From: Bacteroidales bacterium | GTDB taxonomy: Bacteria > Bacteroidota > Bacteroidia > Bacteroidales > UBA932 | Direction: 5' to 3' | Length of the DNA: 64,000 bases | NCBI GenBank assembly: GCA_017428945.1 | Contig: JAFRPW010000013.1 | Span: 62,001-126,000 of the forward strand | Shown: piece by piece, positions 33,015 through 40,857 of the stretch | Layout of the letters: the number at the start of each line of letters is the position of its first letter | Numbering within the stretch: position 1 is the first letter of the stretch | The notes under the pieces: model-generated | The model's input: the letters and a program-made list of their open reading frames with translations, nothing else | What the model was told of the DNA's origin: nothing | Databases searched by the model: none | Made by a program: the position numbers and the translations under genes

Positions 33015-33444
33015 CGACCTCAAAATATATTTCAAGATCCAGGAACTGGTCTGTAACCACGCTTTTGAGAAGTTCGGTGAAAAGGCCTGGCAGTTCCTGG
33101 ACACAGACTACCTTCACGCCCTGCTCATCCTGAGACGGGACGTGATAGGCCTTCCGATGGAATGCAACAACGCCAAGAAGAAGGTCTTCCAGCGCGGACT
33201 CCGGTGCAACCGCTGCGAAATGGTCCGGAAGCAAAAGAACGTTTACCTTTCCGCCCACTGCCTTGGAAAAGCCGGTGACTTCACCATCATCGGAATGGAT
33301 GCCGAGACAGCCCGTCAGCGGATCAAGGCCCACGCCGATGACTTCCCCTGCAAGGTCCGCGTGGAAGCCGGCGTCTCCTGGCTCCATTTTGACGTGATGG
33401 ATATGGGTGAAGCTTACCCGAAGGTATATGAGTTTCACGCGTAA
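32992..33444 (+). CDS. Endolysin, M15-family peptidase
   Basis: A 150-residue enzyme. The M15 signature SAHCLGKAGD (residues 87-96) gives the SxHxxGxAxD zinc and catalytic residues H89 and D96; WLHFD (130-134) supplies the third zinc ligand H132. An early part YLHALLILRRDVIGLP resembles the substrate-groove helix of M15 peptidases. There is no signal peptide, so the holin would release it. It cleaves peptidoglycan peptides during lysis. It lies between the holin and spanin genes. Confidence 0.85.
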   Translation: MTRKQIIDDLKIYFKIQELVCNHAFEKFGEKAWQFLDTDYLHALLILRRDVIGLPMECNNAKKKVFQRGLRCNRCEMVRKQKNVYLSAHCLGKAGDFTIIGMDAETARQRIKAHADDFPCKVRVEAGVSWLHFDVMDMGEAYPKVYEFHA

Positions 33445-33991
33445 CATAGCCTTCCTGGCCATGGCCATAATAGTGGCCAGCTGTGGGACCTGCAAGTGGC
33501 GACCTTCGACGGACACCAGCCACAGGGACTCCACGGCCATCAACTGGATTGACTCTCTCCGGATCAGAGACTCCCTGGCCATCAATTACGTTGACGTGCC
33601 GGTCCCGATTCCGGCCGAGAATTCCAGCAGCATCCTTCCAGGAAACCACACCTCCCACCTGGAGACATCCCTAGCGGAGAGCGACGCCTGGGTGGACAGC
33701 ACCGGCCTCCATCATACCATCTCCAACAAGAAAGGAACGATGACGGCCACCGTGCCGGTCAAGGAGCACGTCAAAGAGACGGAGCACATCCAGTCCGGGC
33801 AGAACTATAAGGAAAAGGAAGACTCCAAATCCGAGATCAAATACATAGAGGTGGACAAACCACTTTCCGCCTGGGCGCAGTTCCGCCTGAAGGCCTTCTG
33901 GTGGTTAGTGGCCATGGTAATTATTTCGATCGTTTATATATTTCGGAAACCCCTTCTTAAACTCGCTAAAATATGGATGCCTTCATTGTAA
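33428..33991 (+). CDS. Unimolecular spanin (u-spanin) candidate
   Basis: Read from ATG 33428 (187 aa), overlapping the endolysin by 17 bp; an ATG at 33407 is too far upstream for the signal peptide. The N-terminus is a lipoprotein signal with lipobox IVASC (Cys19). A long polar, helical and beta periplasmic part follows. A C-terminal membrane segment (AFWWLVAMVIISIVYIF) ends with a short basic tail. An outer-membrane lipid anchor plus an inner-membrane C-terminal segment is the u-spanin layout, which fuses the two membranes after peptidoglycan is cut. Confidence 0.75.
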   Translation: MSFTRNIAFLAMAIIVASCGTCKWRPSTDTSHRDSTAINWIDSLRIRDSLAINYVDVPVPIPAENSSSILPGNHTSHLETSLAESDAWVDSTGLHHTISNKKGTMTATVPVKEHVKETEHIQSGQNYKEKEDSKSEIKYIEVDKPLSAWAQFRLKAFWWLVAMVIISIVYIFRKPLLKLAKIWMPSL

Positions 33992-34269
33992 CCGACCATA
34001 ATATCAAGATTAAGGACGGATGGATCTACGGCAAGGAAAGCTTCGACGGAATCCTTAACTGGCTCCGCGAGCTGTATCCGGAGAACCTGGTCCTTGAGAA
34101 CCGCAAGAACAAGTCCCTGAAACGGGAGTGGGCCTGCCACAACTTCCTCTATGATATGGGCATCGCGCGCGAGCGCACGCAGGACGTAGACCTGGACTGG
34201 CCGCAGCCGTGGTATATGACCTTGCTGTACAATATCGGAGGATTCCTCGTCTGGCCGTTCATCGCATAG
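33973..34269 (+). CDS. Hypothetical late phage protein (98 aa)
   Basis: A 98-residue ORF overlapping the spanin by 19 bp, the last rightward gene of the prophage. It contains many Trp residues and a hydrophobic C-terminus (WYMTLLYNIGGFLVWPFIA) that could be a membrane segment. It may add to the lysis function. No family is recognised. Confidence 0.55.
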   Translation: MDAFIVTDHNIKIKDGWIYGKESFDGILNWLRELYPENLVLENRKNKSLKREWACHNFLYDMGIARERTQDVDLDWPQPWYMTLLYNIGGFLVWPFIA

Positions 34270-34274
34270 CTTCC

Positions 34275-34348
34275 AGGCCGGCGAAAGAACCCACACCCAA
34301 CTTCCCGAAAGGCGCCGGTGATAATGCTACCCAGTAGCCGGCCTTTTT
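34275..34348. terminator. Convergent terminator region between late genes and integrase
   Basis: AGGCCGGC (34275-34282) pairs with GCCGGCCT (34337-34344), followed by TTTTT (34344-34348) on the plus strand. The 54-nt loop also includes smaller stems. It lies where the rightward late genes meet the leftward integrase gene, whose 3' end overlaps it. Confidence 0.5.
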
Positions 34349-35511
34349 CCTGGAATGATATCAACGCCCTGCAGCTCCTTGTTGGCCGCAGGGCTTTTCC
34401 CTACATAGATGGCGGTCATGGCCACCGATGAGTGATCCGCCTGCTGCTGGACGAAGGACACCGGCACGCCGGAGCCCAGCATATTCGTGATGCCGGTGTC
34501 CTTCAGGGAATATAGTTGCAGCTCCAGGCCGAACCCACAGGCCGGGCGAACCACCCGGTTCCAGTAGTCCGTGAAACGTTTCTTGTCAGTGGCCATGGCG
34601 GCCGGCCGGAAGTCGGCGCCCGCCGCCGAATGATGGCCGAACAGGAAGAGCGACGGGCTCCCCAGACGGAGCCGCCGGAAGGCGGGCAGCGCCGCATCCG
34701 GGATGGTCCGCCAGCTCTCTTTGTCGTTTTTGGCGATATCGGCCCGGACGTGGACGGCCTGCTTCTCCAGGCAGACGTCCTCACACCGCAGCAGCGCAAT
34801 CTCTTTTGGCCGCATAAGGCAGCAATAGCATAGGAGGCACACTGCAAGGTATTCAGGGTTTTCCCGCTCCAGGAAAGAGAACAGGCGCGCCAGTTCCGCT
34901 TCCGTAAGCGCCCGGCGCGTCTTCTTCATGACACGTTTCGGCTTCCGGTGGATCTTGGAGAAGACGTTGGAGGGGATGTAGCCCTTTTCCACCATCCAGT
35001 CAAACAGCGTCAGCTGGAAGGAAAGGTAGTTGTTATAGGTCCGCGGGGATACGCCGGCCGCATCTTCCAGGTGGGCCATATAGCGCCTGGCCACGGTCTC
35101 CGTGATGACGCAAAGTGGAGAGCTCTCCGACAGGCCTTCCCCCCGGAGCCATTCACGGAAGACCTTCAGATAGGACTTGTAGGAGCGGAGGGATTCCGGC
35201 TCCATCTCCTTTTCCTTGACTCTCCAGTAGGATTCAAAGGCCTGGACAGCCGGCACGGTGGAACGCGGGCACGCGTTGGAAACGATGGGATTCCAGCCCA
35301 GGGAGAGCTTCTCCTGGATATCGGCCATGACGGCCTTGGCGGCTGCCAGTTTTTCCGCCGCTGTGTGGTACGAATTGACGCGTTTCCTGAACAGCTTGAA
35401 GCGTCCGGTCTCGGGATTCTTCACATAGAAGGATACATACCAGGACGTCCGCCCCTTATGGAGTTTCGGCGGCTTGTAATCAACGTAGATTTTTGGGAGA
35501 CTGAGAAACAT
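34327..35511 (-). CDS. int: Tyrosine recombinase / phage integrase
   Basis: Read from ATG 35511 (394 aa); the frame extends to a TTG at 35562. Residues ~1-80 are an arm-type DNA-binding region, ~85-190 a SAM-like core-binding domain, and ~195-394 the catalytic domain. Catalytic residues visible are Arg234 in LMRPKEIALLR, LYSLKDTG (the KHTG-type box of Bacteroidota phage integrases, here KDTG), QQADHSSV with His360, and Tyr369 in AMTAIYVG. It integrates and excises the phage, most likely at the adjacent tRNA-Pro gene. It is the only leftward prophage gene seen and converges on the late genes. The start codon follows an A9 run on its own strand (T9 at 35511-35519). Confidence 0.9.
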   Translation of the reverse strand: MFLSLPKIYVDYKPPKLHKGRTSWYVSFYVKNPETGRFKLFRKRVNSYHTAAEKLAAAKAVMADIQEKLSLGWNPIVSNACPRSTVPAVQAFESYWRVKEKEMEPESLRSYKSYLKVFREWLRGEGLSESSPLCVITETVARRYMAHLEDAAGVSPRTYNNYLSFQLTLFDWMVEKGYIPSNVFSKIHRKPKRVMKKTRRALTEAELARLFSFLERENPEYLAVCLLCYCCLMRPKEIALLRCEDVCLEKQAVHVRADIAKNDKESWRTIPDAALPAFRRLRLGSPSLFLFGHHSAAGADFRPAAMATDKKRFTDYWNRVVRPACGFGLELQLYSLKDTGITNMLGSGVPVSFVQQQADHSSVAMTAIYVGKSPAANKELQGVDIIPGKRPATG

Positions 35512-35523
35512 TTTTTTTTCTTT

Positions 35524-35560
35524 GGAAATTCCCTGCAGGATGTCATACAGGGAAATTTCC
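35524..35560 (-). promoter_or_regulatory. Inverted repeat upstream of the integrase start
   Basis: GGAAATTCCCTG (35524-35535) and CAGGGAAATTTCC (35548-35560) are inverted copies with one bulged A. The repeat lies 13 bp upstream of the integrase ATG. It may be an operator, an arm-type integrase site or an mRNA hairpin controlling translation. Confidence 0.5.
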
Positions 35561-35562
35561 AA

Positions 35563-35690
35563 GGAAAAATCTTGACTCGTTTTTGACGCGGCAAATCCGG
35601 GTAAATCCGCGTAACTATTTATTTTTGAACCACTTATGGCTCTTTGGTCGGGATGACTCGACTCGAACGAGCGACCCCTACGTCCCGAAC
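35563..35690. other. Candidate right attachment region (attR) at tRNA-Pro
   Basis: The integrase gene lies at the 3' side of tRNA-Pro, the usual arrangement when a phage integrates into the 3' half of a tRNA gene. The crossover is expected within or next to the tRNA 3' end (35645-35690). The matching left copy is outside the window, so the exact core cannot be fixed. Confidence 0.4.
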
Positions 35691-35720
35691 GTAGTGCGCT
35701 ACCAACTGCGCTACATCCCG
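35645..35720 (-). tRNA. tRNA-Pro (anticodon CGG)
   Basis: Reverse strand: 7-bp acceptor stem CGGGATG / CATCCCG, D-arm with GTAGCGCAG, anticodon stem CTACG with loop TTCGGGA (anticodon CGG), T-arm containing GTTCGAGTC, discriminator A and an encoded CCA (35645-35647). It is downstream of rpsT on the same strand and probably cotranscribed. It is the likely prophage integration target. Confidence 0.95.
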
Positions 35721-35735
35721 AAAAAAAACAAGCCC

Positions 35736-35990
35736 TTAGGCGAGCTTGTTGATGTATACCTGGAGACCGCTCTTGAGATTGGAAGCCTTGTTCTTGTGGA
35801 TAACTCCAATCTTTGCAAGTTTATCGATCATTGCGTAAACCTTGGGAGCATTCTCCTGGGCCTGTGCCTTGTCTGTTACATTACGAAGATCGCGGATAGC
35901 GTTTCTTGTGGTCTTTGCATAATACTTGTTATGCAGGCGGTGACGCTCACTCTGACGAGCGGCACGCGCGGCGGATTTTGTGTTTGCCAT
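35736..35990 (-). CDS. rpsT: Ribosomal protein S20
   Basis: An 84-residue, basic, helical protein starting [17 protein letters not shown], characteristic of S20 (MANxKSAxKRxRxxER). It binds 16S rRNA early in assembly of the small subunit. The length is normal for the family. It lies between tRNA-Glu and tRNA-Pro on the same strand, and the host promoter at 36099-36128 probably drives all three. Confidence 0.97.
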   Translation of the reverse strand: MANTKSAARAARQSERHRLHNKYYAKTTRNAIRDLRNVTDKAQAQENAPKVYAMIDKLAKIGVIHKNKASNLKSGLQVYINKLA

Positions 35991-36010
35991 TATGTCTTTT
36001 TTTTATATTT

Positions 36011-36085
36011 TGGTAGTGGGTAGGAGAATCGAACTCCTATTGCGGGAATGAAAATCCCGAGTACTAACCGTTATACGAACCCACC
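36011..36085 (-). tRNA. tRNA-Glu (anticodon TTC)
   Basis: Reverse strand: acceptor GGTGGGT with ACCCACT, D-loop region GTATAACGGTTAGTAC, anticodon stem CGGGA with loop TTTTCAT (anticodon TTC), T-arm with GTTCGATTC, discriminator A and encoded CCA (36011-36013). It is the first gene of the tRNA-rpsT-tRNA unit. Confidence 0.95.
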
Positions 36086-36098
36086 AAAATTGGGACTG

Positions 36099-36128
36099 CA
36101 AAGATAGCAATTATTTTTCAGCTCTCAA
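36099..36128 (-). promoter_or_regulatory. Host-type promoter of the tRNA-Glu/rpsT/tRNA-Pro unit
   Basis: On the reverse strand, TTG (36126-36128), 19 nt, TATCTTTG (36099-36106), the standard Bacteroidota -33/-7 promoter. It begins 13 bp upstream of the tRNA-Glu 5' end and differs from the prophage late promoters in having no GTCCTTTC box. Confidence 0.8.
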
Positions 36129-36130
36129 AA

Positions 36131-37126
36131 TTATTTTTCATCTTTTTTCCACTCAAATGAGTAGAGTATGGATTCCACCTGGCGGAGATACTGACGCTTG
36201 TCGTATCTTGGGGCATAAACGAAGGCTTCAAGGACTATAATCTCCTTGCCGTCAGGGCTGTAAAAGGCATGTGAGACGAAGGGTCCGCCCATGAAATCCC
36301 CGTGCACTTCCCAGAAGCCGCGGAGTTCCATGAATTCCCGGCCCTTGTACTTGAGGGACCTTGTGGTGGGCTCTATGGCGGTGGTAGTTGTCATATATGA
36401 GCCTTCGAACATTCCGGGCACATTTGCCTGCATCACGGAGTCACGCTCCGCCACAAGGTTGGCTGCGCTGAACGGGTCCTTGCGGACGGGGAACTTGTAT
36501 GCCATCACGGCCTGGGTGGTGTACTGCTTTTCATCGGCAACCCATACAAAGCTGTCCGTCCATTTCTTGAGCTGGTAGCCGGAAGGGAAGTGGAGAATGC
36601 CGCCGGTAAGGTCTTCCATGGGCTCGCGGAGCTTCTTCTCTTCATAGAGCTTGGAGTTCTCTATGATGCGGTCCCTCTCCGACTGCTCAAAGTATTCCGA
36701 TATCAGGGAACTGGCGCCTTTGAACAGCTCTGTGGCTTCTTCTTCCGTCGCGGCGTTAATCTGGACGACAGCCTGCGGGCGCGCCCACTGGTTGCTCTTG
36801 TAGACTATGCCGTTCTGGGCGTTCTGGGGATTGATGTTCACAAGCAGCAGGTTCCTGTGCATCTTGAACATGCTGTTGAAACTTCCCGGAGGAACGTTGG
36901 AAACGTTGAAAAGAGGCTCTCTCTGGGCCAGGTACGGGGTATCGTCGGCAAGGGTTTCCCTTATGCATGTACCAAGGTTGCCCACCCACTGCTCGCGTTC
37001 AATCACGACCATGACTTCACCGGCTTTACCGCTGACGTTGGGGAGAAGGTTGCGCCCGTTGCTGCTTTTGCAGGCGCCAAGGGCAAGCGCCGCGGCCACC
37101 AGGGCCATAAGTTTCATGTATCTCAT
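36131..37126 (-). CDS. DUF4837 lipoprotein
   Basis: A 331-residue protein with a lipoprotein signal peptide ending LALGACKSS. Its body (GEVMVVIEREQWVGNLG, then NVPPGSFNSMFKMHRNLL and an EAFVYAPRYDKRQYLRQVESILYSF end) matches the Bacteroidota DUF4837 family, commonly encoded next to rseP. It is probably anchored in the periplasm or outer membrane. The role is unknown, although the fixed linkage to rseP suggests envelope quality control. The start overlaps the rseP stop by 4 bp. Confidence 0.85.
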   Translation of the reverse strand: MRYMKLMALVAAALALGACKSSNGRNLLPNVSGKAGEVMVVIEREQWVGNLGTCIRETLADDTPYLAQREPLFNVSNVPPGSFNSMFKMHRNLLLVNINPQNAQNGIVYKSNQWARPQAVVQINAATEEEATELFKGASSLISEYFEQSERDRIIENSKLYEEKKLREPMEDLTGGILHFPSGYQLKKWTDSFVWVADEKQYTTQAVMAYKFPVRKDPFSAANLVAERDSVMQANVPGMFEGSYMTTTTAIEPTTRSLKYKGREFMELRGFWEVHGDFMGGPFVSHAFYSPDGKEIIVLEAFVYAPRYDKRQYLRQVESILYSFEWKKDEK

Positions 37127-38421
37127 AACATTCCGAATAATCTTGCAAAGTCGTTTCCGAAAGCCAGGAGCATGAGCCCCAGGAGAAGAACCATCCCTAT
37201 GGTCTGCATCACTATCATGAACTTGTCCGACGGCTTCTTTCCGGTCAGGATTTCAAACAGGCAGAACACCATATGGCCGCCGTCAAGCCCGGGGATGGGA
37301 AGGAGATTCAGCACCGCCAGCATAATGGAAAGCATGCCCAGTATCACCAGGAACTGGTTCCAGTCCCATGCCGACGGGAATATCTGGCCGATGGCTATGA
37401 AACTGCCCACGGATTTGTATGCACCGGTAGAAGGCGTTGCTACCAGCCGCAGATCCTTCAGATAGCCCGATACATTCTCCCATGCCATCGCCGCCCCGGC
37501 GGGGATGCAGGCAAGTCCGGAATAGCTCTTGTGCTGGTAATCTATGCCGGAGAGGTAGACTCCCACCATCCCGGTGGAATCTACCTGCAGGGCATATGCC
37601 AGGGAATCGGCCCCTCTGACCACCGTGACGGGAATGCTTTCTCCCGGATGGGCGCGGAGTATTTTCTGGACATCCTGAAGGTACAGGGTCTCAAGACCAT
37701 CGGCCTGGACGATGCGGTCTCCCCTTTGCAGGAAAGAGTTGGGGGAGCCTGCCATGGTGGTGTCTACGATGAAGGGGACGGCAAGGCCGAACATCCCGGG
37801 GTCGTTAAGGACGCGGCCAATCTGGGCCTGGTCTATCCAGATGTCCAGGGTGTCCGTTCCGCGGAGGACGGTAGCCTTGCGGGTCTGGCGGCGGGCAAGG
37901 TCGGCCTGCAGGGAGAAGAAGTCCCTGGAGGGATGGCCGTCGAAGGACAGGATGCGGTCTCCGGTGCGGAAGCCCATTTCCTGTGCCAGTTCGCTTGCGT
38001 AGACGGGCCTGTCGGCAGGAATGTAATCACGCCCCCAGATGCCCAGGATAAGGCTGAATACCAGTATGGCCAGGATAAAGTTGTTGAGGACGCCGCCGTT
38101 CATCACCAGGAGCCTTTTCCAGGCGGCTTTTGAGCGGAATTCCCAGGGCTTGGGCTCGTGGGAGAGGAAGTCCTGGTCCATGGACTCGTCTATCATGCCG
38201 GCAATCTTGCAGTAGCCGCCAAGGGGAAGCCAGCCTACTCCGTACTCCGTATCTCCTTTCTTGAAAGAGAAGAGCTTGACTCCGCCTACGTCAAAGAAGA
38301 GGTAGAACTTCTCTACCTTTATGCCGAAGACGCGCGCCCAGAAAAAGTGCCCCGCCTCATGGATGATGATAAGGAGGGACAGTGCAAGTATTACCTGTAA
38401 TGCCTTAAATAGTACTACCAT
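37123..38421 (-). CDS. rseP: Site-2 protease RseP (membrane zinc metalloprotease)
   Basis: A 432-residue membrane protein. The first transmembrane helix carries HEAGH (residues 21-25, HExxH). Two PDZ-like regions follow in the periplasmic part (around residues 130-200 and 215-300). The C-terminal helix has LLPIPGLDGGHM, the conserved LDG motif supplying the third zinc ligand. It cuts membrane-bound anti-sigma factors or signal-peptide remnants within the membrane. It overlaps dxr by 7 bp on the same strand, a frequent arrangement. Confidence 0.93.
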   Translation of the reverse strand: MVVLFKALQVILALSLLIIIHEAGHFFWARVFGIKVEKFYLFFDVGGVKLFSFKKGDTEYGVGWLPLGGYCKIAGMIDESMDQDFLSHEPKPWEFRSKAAWKRLLVMNGGVLNNFILAILVFSLILGIWGRDYIPADRPVYASELAQEMGFRTGDRILSFDGHPSRDFFSLQADLARRQTRKATVLRGTDTLDIWIDQAQIGRVLNDPGMFGLAVPFIVDTTMAGSPNSFLQRGDRIVQADGLETLYLQDVQKILRAHPGESIPVTVVRGADSLAYALQVDSTGMVGVYLSGIDYQHKSYSGLACIPAGAAMAWENVSGYLKDLRLVATPSTGAYKSVGSFIAIGQIFPSAWDWNQFLVILGMLSIMLAVLNLLPIPGLDGGHMVFCLFEILTGKKPSDKFMIVMQTIGMVLLLGLMLLAFGNDFARLFGML

Positions 38422-39557
38422 AATGACTGCGCCAGGGCATATGCCTCTGCATTTGTGGAGAAAACGTCTTCCAGGGTAGGGTTCTCCACAAATTTCACGC
38501 CATCCATTACGCGTGAAACAGTTTTTGGTATGTCGTAGAATGCAATTTGATCGTGAAGGTACGCTGCCACTGCGGCTTCATTGGCCGCGTTCATGGCGCA
38601 GGGGATGTTCCCGCCCCTTTCCAGGGCCTTGAAAGCCAGGCCAAGGCAGGGGAACTTTTCAAGGTCCGGCTCCTCGAAAGTAAGGGCCGATAATTTACCA
38701 AAGTCCAGCCTGGGACCGTCCAGGTGCAGCCTTTCCGGGTATGCCATGGCAAGCTGTATGGGGATGCGCATATCCGGAAGCCCCAACTGCGCTATTACCG
38801 CCCCGTCCACGAACTCCACCATGGAGTGGATCACGGATTCCGGATGTACCACAACATGTATGGCCTCAGCACCAACCCCGAAGAGCCATTTGGCCTCTAT
38901 CACTTCGAAGCCCTTGTTCATCATGGTGGCGGAGTCTATGGTAATCTTTGCACCCATGCTCCAGTTGGGATGCTTGAGGGCAAGCTCCTTGCCTGCAGCG
39001 GCTATGTCCTTAACGTCCCAGGTGCGGAACGGCCCGCCGGAAGCGGTGAGATGAATCTTCTTGACGGCGTTTCCACATGCCCCCAGAAGGCACTGGAATA
39101 TGGCGGAGTGCTCCGAGTCCACCGGATAAATATGCGCACCGTTCTTGGCGGCGGTATCCATGACGATGGATCCTGCCGCAACAAGTGTCTCCTTGTTTGC
39201 AAGGGCCACGGTCTTGCCGGCTTCCAGTGCGGCCAGGGTGGGCCTGAGGCCGCTGAAGCCTACCATAGCGGCAACCACAACGTCCACCTCCGGCTCCCGT
39301 ACCCACTCGCAGGCGACGTCAATGCCAAGGCGCACGTCGTACTCCTTGGGGAGATTATCGCGTACTTCCTTATACTTTTCCGGGTTGCATATTACAACCC
39401 TTTTTGCCTTGAATTCCAGAGCCTGCTGCACAAGCAGTGAGGCATTGCTCCCGGCCGACAGCATGTATACGCCAAAACGGTCCGGATGCTGCCTTATCAC
39501 ATCCAGCGTCTGTGTTCCTATGGACCCGGTAGAGCCCAGTATGGCAACTTGTTTCAT
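38415..39557 (-). CDS. dxr: 1-deoxy-D-xylulose 5-phosphate reductoisomerase
   Basis: A 380-residue cytoplasmic enzyme. The N-terminal NADPH site GSTGSIGTQTLDVI (residues 8-21) and LANKETLVAAG are typical, followed by metal-binding PVDSEHSAIFQ and the LTASGGPFR loop, MNKGFEVIEA and HPESVIHSMVEF. It converts DXP to MEP in non-mevalonate isoprenoid synthesis. Family length is normal. The start lies just after the M23 peptidase gene and the stop overlaps rseP. Confidence 0.97.
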   Translation of the reverse strand: MKQVAILGSTGSIGTQTLDVIRQHPDRFGVYMLSAGSNASLLVQQALEFKAKRVVICNPEKYKEVRDNLPKEYDVRLGIDVACEWVREPEVDVVVAAMVGFSGLRPTLAALEAGKTVALANKETLVAAGSIVMDTAAKNGAHIYPVDSEHSAIFQCLLGACGNAVKKIHLTASGGPFRTWDVKDIAAAGKELALKHPNWSMGAKITIDSATMMNKGFEVIEAKWLFGVGAEAIHVVVHPESVIHSMVEFVDGAVIAQLGLPDMRIPIQLAMAYPERLHLDGPRLDFGKLSALTFEEPDLEKFPCLGLAFKALERGGNIPCAMNAANEAAVAAYLHDQIAFYDIPKTVSRVMDGVKFVENPTLEDVFSTNAEAYALAQSLW

Positions 39558-39558
39558 A

Positions 39559-40407
39559 TCAGAACTTTATATACTGAACCGGATCTACCGGCGCACCGGA
39601 GTACCAGAGCTCGAAGTGCAGGTGATCTCCCCTTGTGAGGGACTCCGACGATGCCAGCATGCCTATTGCCGTTCCGGCTTTTACGGGGTCTCCGCTCCGG
39701 CGGAGTAGCTTCTGGTTGTTCTTGTAGATGGAAACTATGTCTCCGCTGTGCTGGATGGCTATGGTGTAGCCGGAATCGTCCTCCCAGCCGGTGAAGATGA
39801 CGGTGCCGTCAAGGACTGCGGAAACGGTGGATCCGGCAGGTGCCGTTACGTCTATCCAGGGGTGGATGGAGGCCTCGTACCCCCTGGAGACCACGCCCTT
39901 GATGGGGGTGAAGAAGGACATCGCCTCTATGGGCAGCTTCTTCTGGGACGATGATGCCGATACCCCGAACTGCTCCTGCTCCACCACGTCGGCCCTGAGG
40001 AGGGAATCCCGGAGGGCCAGGAAGGCGGAATCCGATGCCTGACGCTGCTCCGTGCGGCTTCCCAGGATAAGGCTGTCGAGCCTTATGGGGTCCTCTCCGG
40101 AGATTACCCTGCGGAGGTTCTCTGCATACAGTTCCCATTGGAGGATGCGGGTCTGGAGGGAATCAATCCTAAGGGAGTTCTGGACGGCCTGCCTTCGGCT
40201 CCGTGCGTCCGGATAACCGGGGATGAAGGTACGAATGGGGGTATATGCTATTATGCAGAAAATGAGCACCAGGACAAGTACGCCCGTAGAGATGGCCGCC
40301 CAGATGAACTGGGGCTTTGTGAAGCGGATGCTCCACAGTCTCTCGTGAGACTGGGCGTCCACCAGGGCCAGGCGGTAATTCCGGGTTTTCTTATCTTTCT
40401 TTTCCAT
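39559..40407 (-). CDS. M23-family peptidoglycan endopeptidase
   Basis: A 282-residue protein: basic cytoplasmic start, one membrane segment (residues ~33-55, ISTGVLVLVLIFCIIAY), a periplasmic coiled coil (RIDSLQTRILQWELYAENL), then a LytM domain from ~residue 165. Zinc ligands are visible in HPWIDV (HxxxD) and HLHFEL (HxH). It cuts peptide crosslinks or acts as an activator of cell-wall hydrolases. The gene is transcribed leftwards with dxr and rseP, divergently from ruvX. Confidence 0.88.
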   Translation of the reverse strand: MEKKDKKTRNYRLALVDAQSHERLWSIRFTKPQFIWAAISTGVLVLVLIFCIIAYTPIRTFIPGYPDARSRRQAVQNSLRIDSLQTRILQWELYAENLRRVISGEDPIRLDSLILGSRTEQRQASDSAFLALRDSLLRADVVEQEQFGVSASSSQKKLPIEAMSFFTPIKGVVSRGYEASIHPWIDVTAPAGSTVSAVLDGTVIFTGWEDDSGYTIAIQHSGDIVSIYKNNQKLLRRSGDPVKAGTAIGMLASSESLTRGDHLHFELWYSGAPVDPVQYIKF

Positions 40408-40417
40408 AAATATTTCG

Positions 40418-40425
40418 TAACTTTG
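40418..40425 (+). promoter_or_regulatory. Promoter -7 box for ruvX-def
   Basis: TAACTTTG matches the TAnnTTTG -7 element, ending 8 bp before the ruvX start codon. A clear TTG at -33 is not seen. The transcript would be nearly leaderless. Confidence 0.5.
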
Positions 40426-40433
40426 CGCCCTGT

Positions 40434-40856
40434 ATGGACAGGTTCATAGGCATAGACTACGGAAAGGCAAGGACAGGGATTGCGGTAAGCGATCCCCTGG
40501 GCATCTTTGCCCAGGCCCTTGACACTGTTCATTCTACAAAGATAATAGATTATCTTAAAACTTACGCCCAAAAAGAGACAATCTGCGGCTTTGTTGTAGG
40601 ATATCCCGTGAACATGGACGGCCGTCCGTCGGAGGCCCAGGCCCACGTGGACGCATTCCTGCCGCTGCTCAGGGCAGCTTTTCCGGGCATCCCCGTCACC
40701 CTGGAGGACGAGCGCTTCACCTCCGTCCTTGCCCACCGGGCAATGATAGACGGCGGCATGAAGGCAAGCCGCAGAAGGGACAAGACGGAGGTAGACCGCA
40801 TCAGCGCCGCAATCATTCTCCAGAGTTATCTGGACCGTAACGCCAATTCAAGATAA
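40434..40856 (+). CDS. ruvX: Holliday-junction resolvase-like / pre-16S rRNA nuclease
   Basis: A 140-residue YqgF/RuvX protein with an RNase H-like fold: IGIDYGKARTGIAVSD (first acidic strand), a VVGYPVNMDG segment, and EDERFTSVLAHRAMI followed by the final acidic KTEVDRISAAIIL. It is proposed to process 16S rRNA precursor or resolve junctions. It is 2 bp upstream of def and shares its transcript. Confidence 0.93.
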   Translation: MDRFIGIDYGKARTGIAVSDPLGIFAQALDTVHSTKIIDYLKTYAQKETICGFVVGYPVNMDGRPSEAQAHVDAFLPLLRAAFPGIPVTLEDERFTSVLAHRAMIDGGMKASRRRDKTEVDRISAAIILQSYLDRNANSR

Positions 40857-40857
40857 T

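Noticed and set aside
35571-35665. TGACTCG repeats near 35572 and 35654 as the attachment core
   Set aside because: Only 7 bp long and both on the same side of the prophage; an attachment repeat should have one copy at the left end, outside the window.
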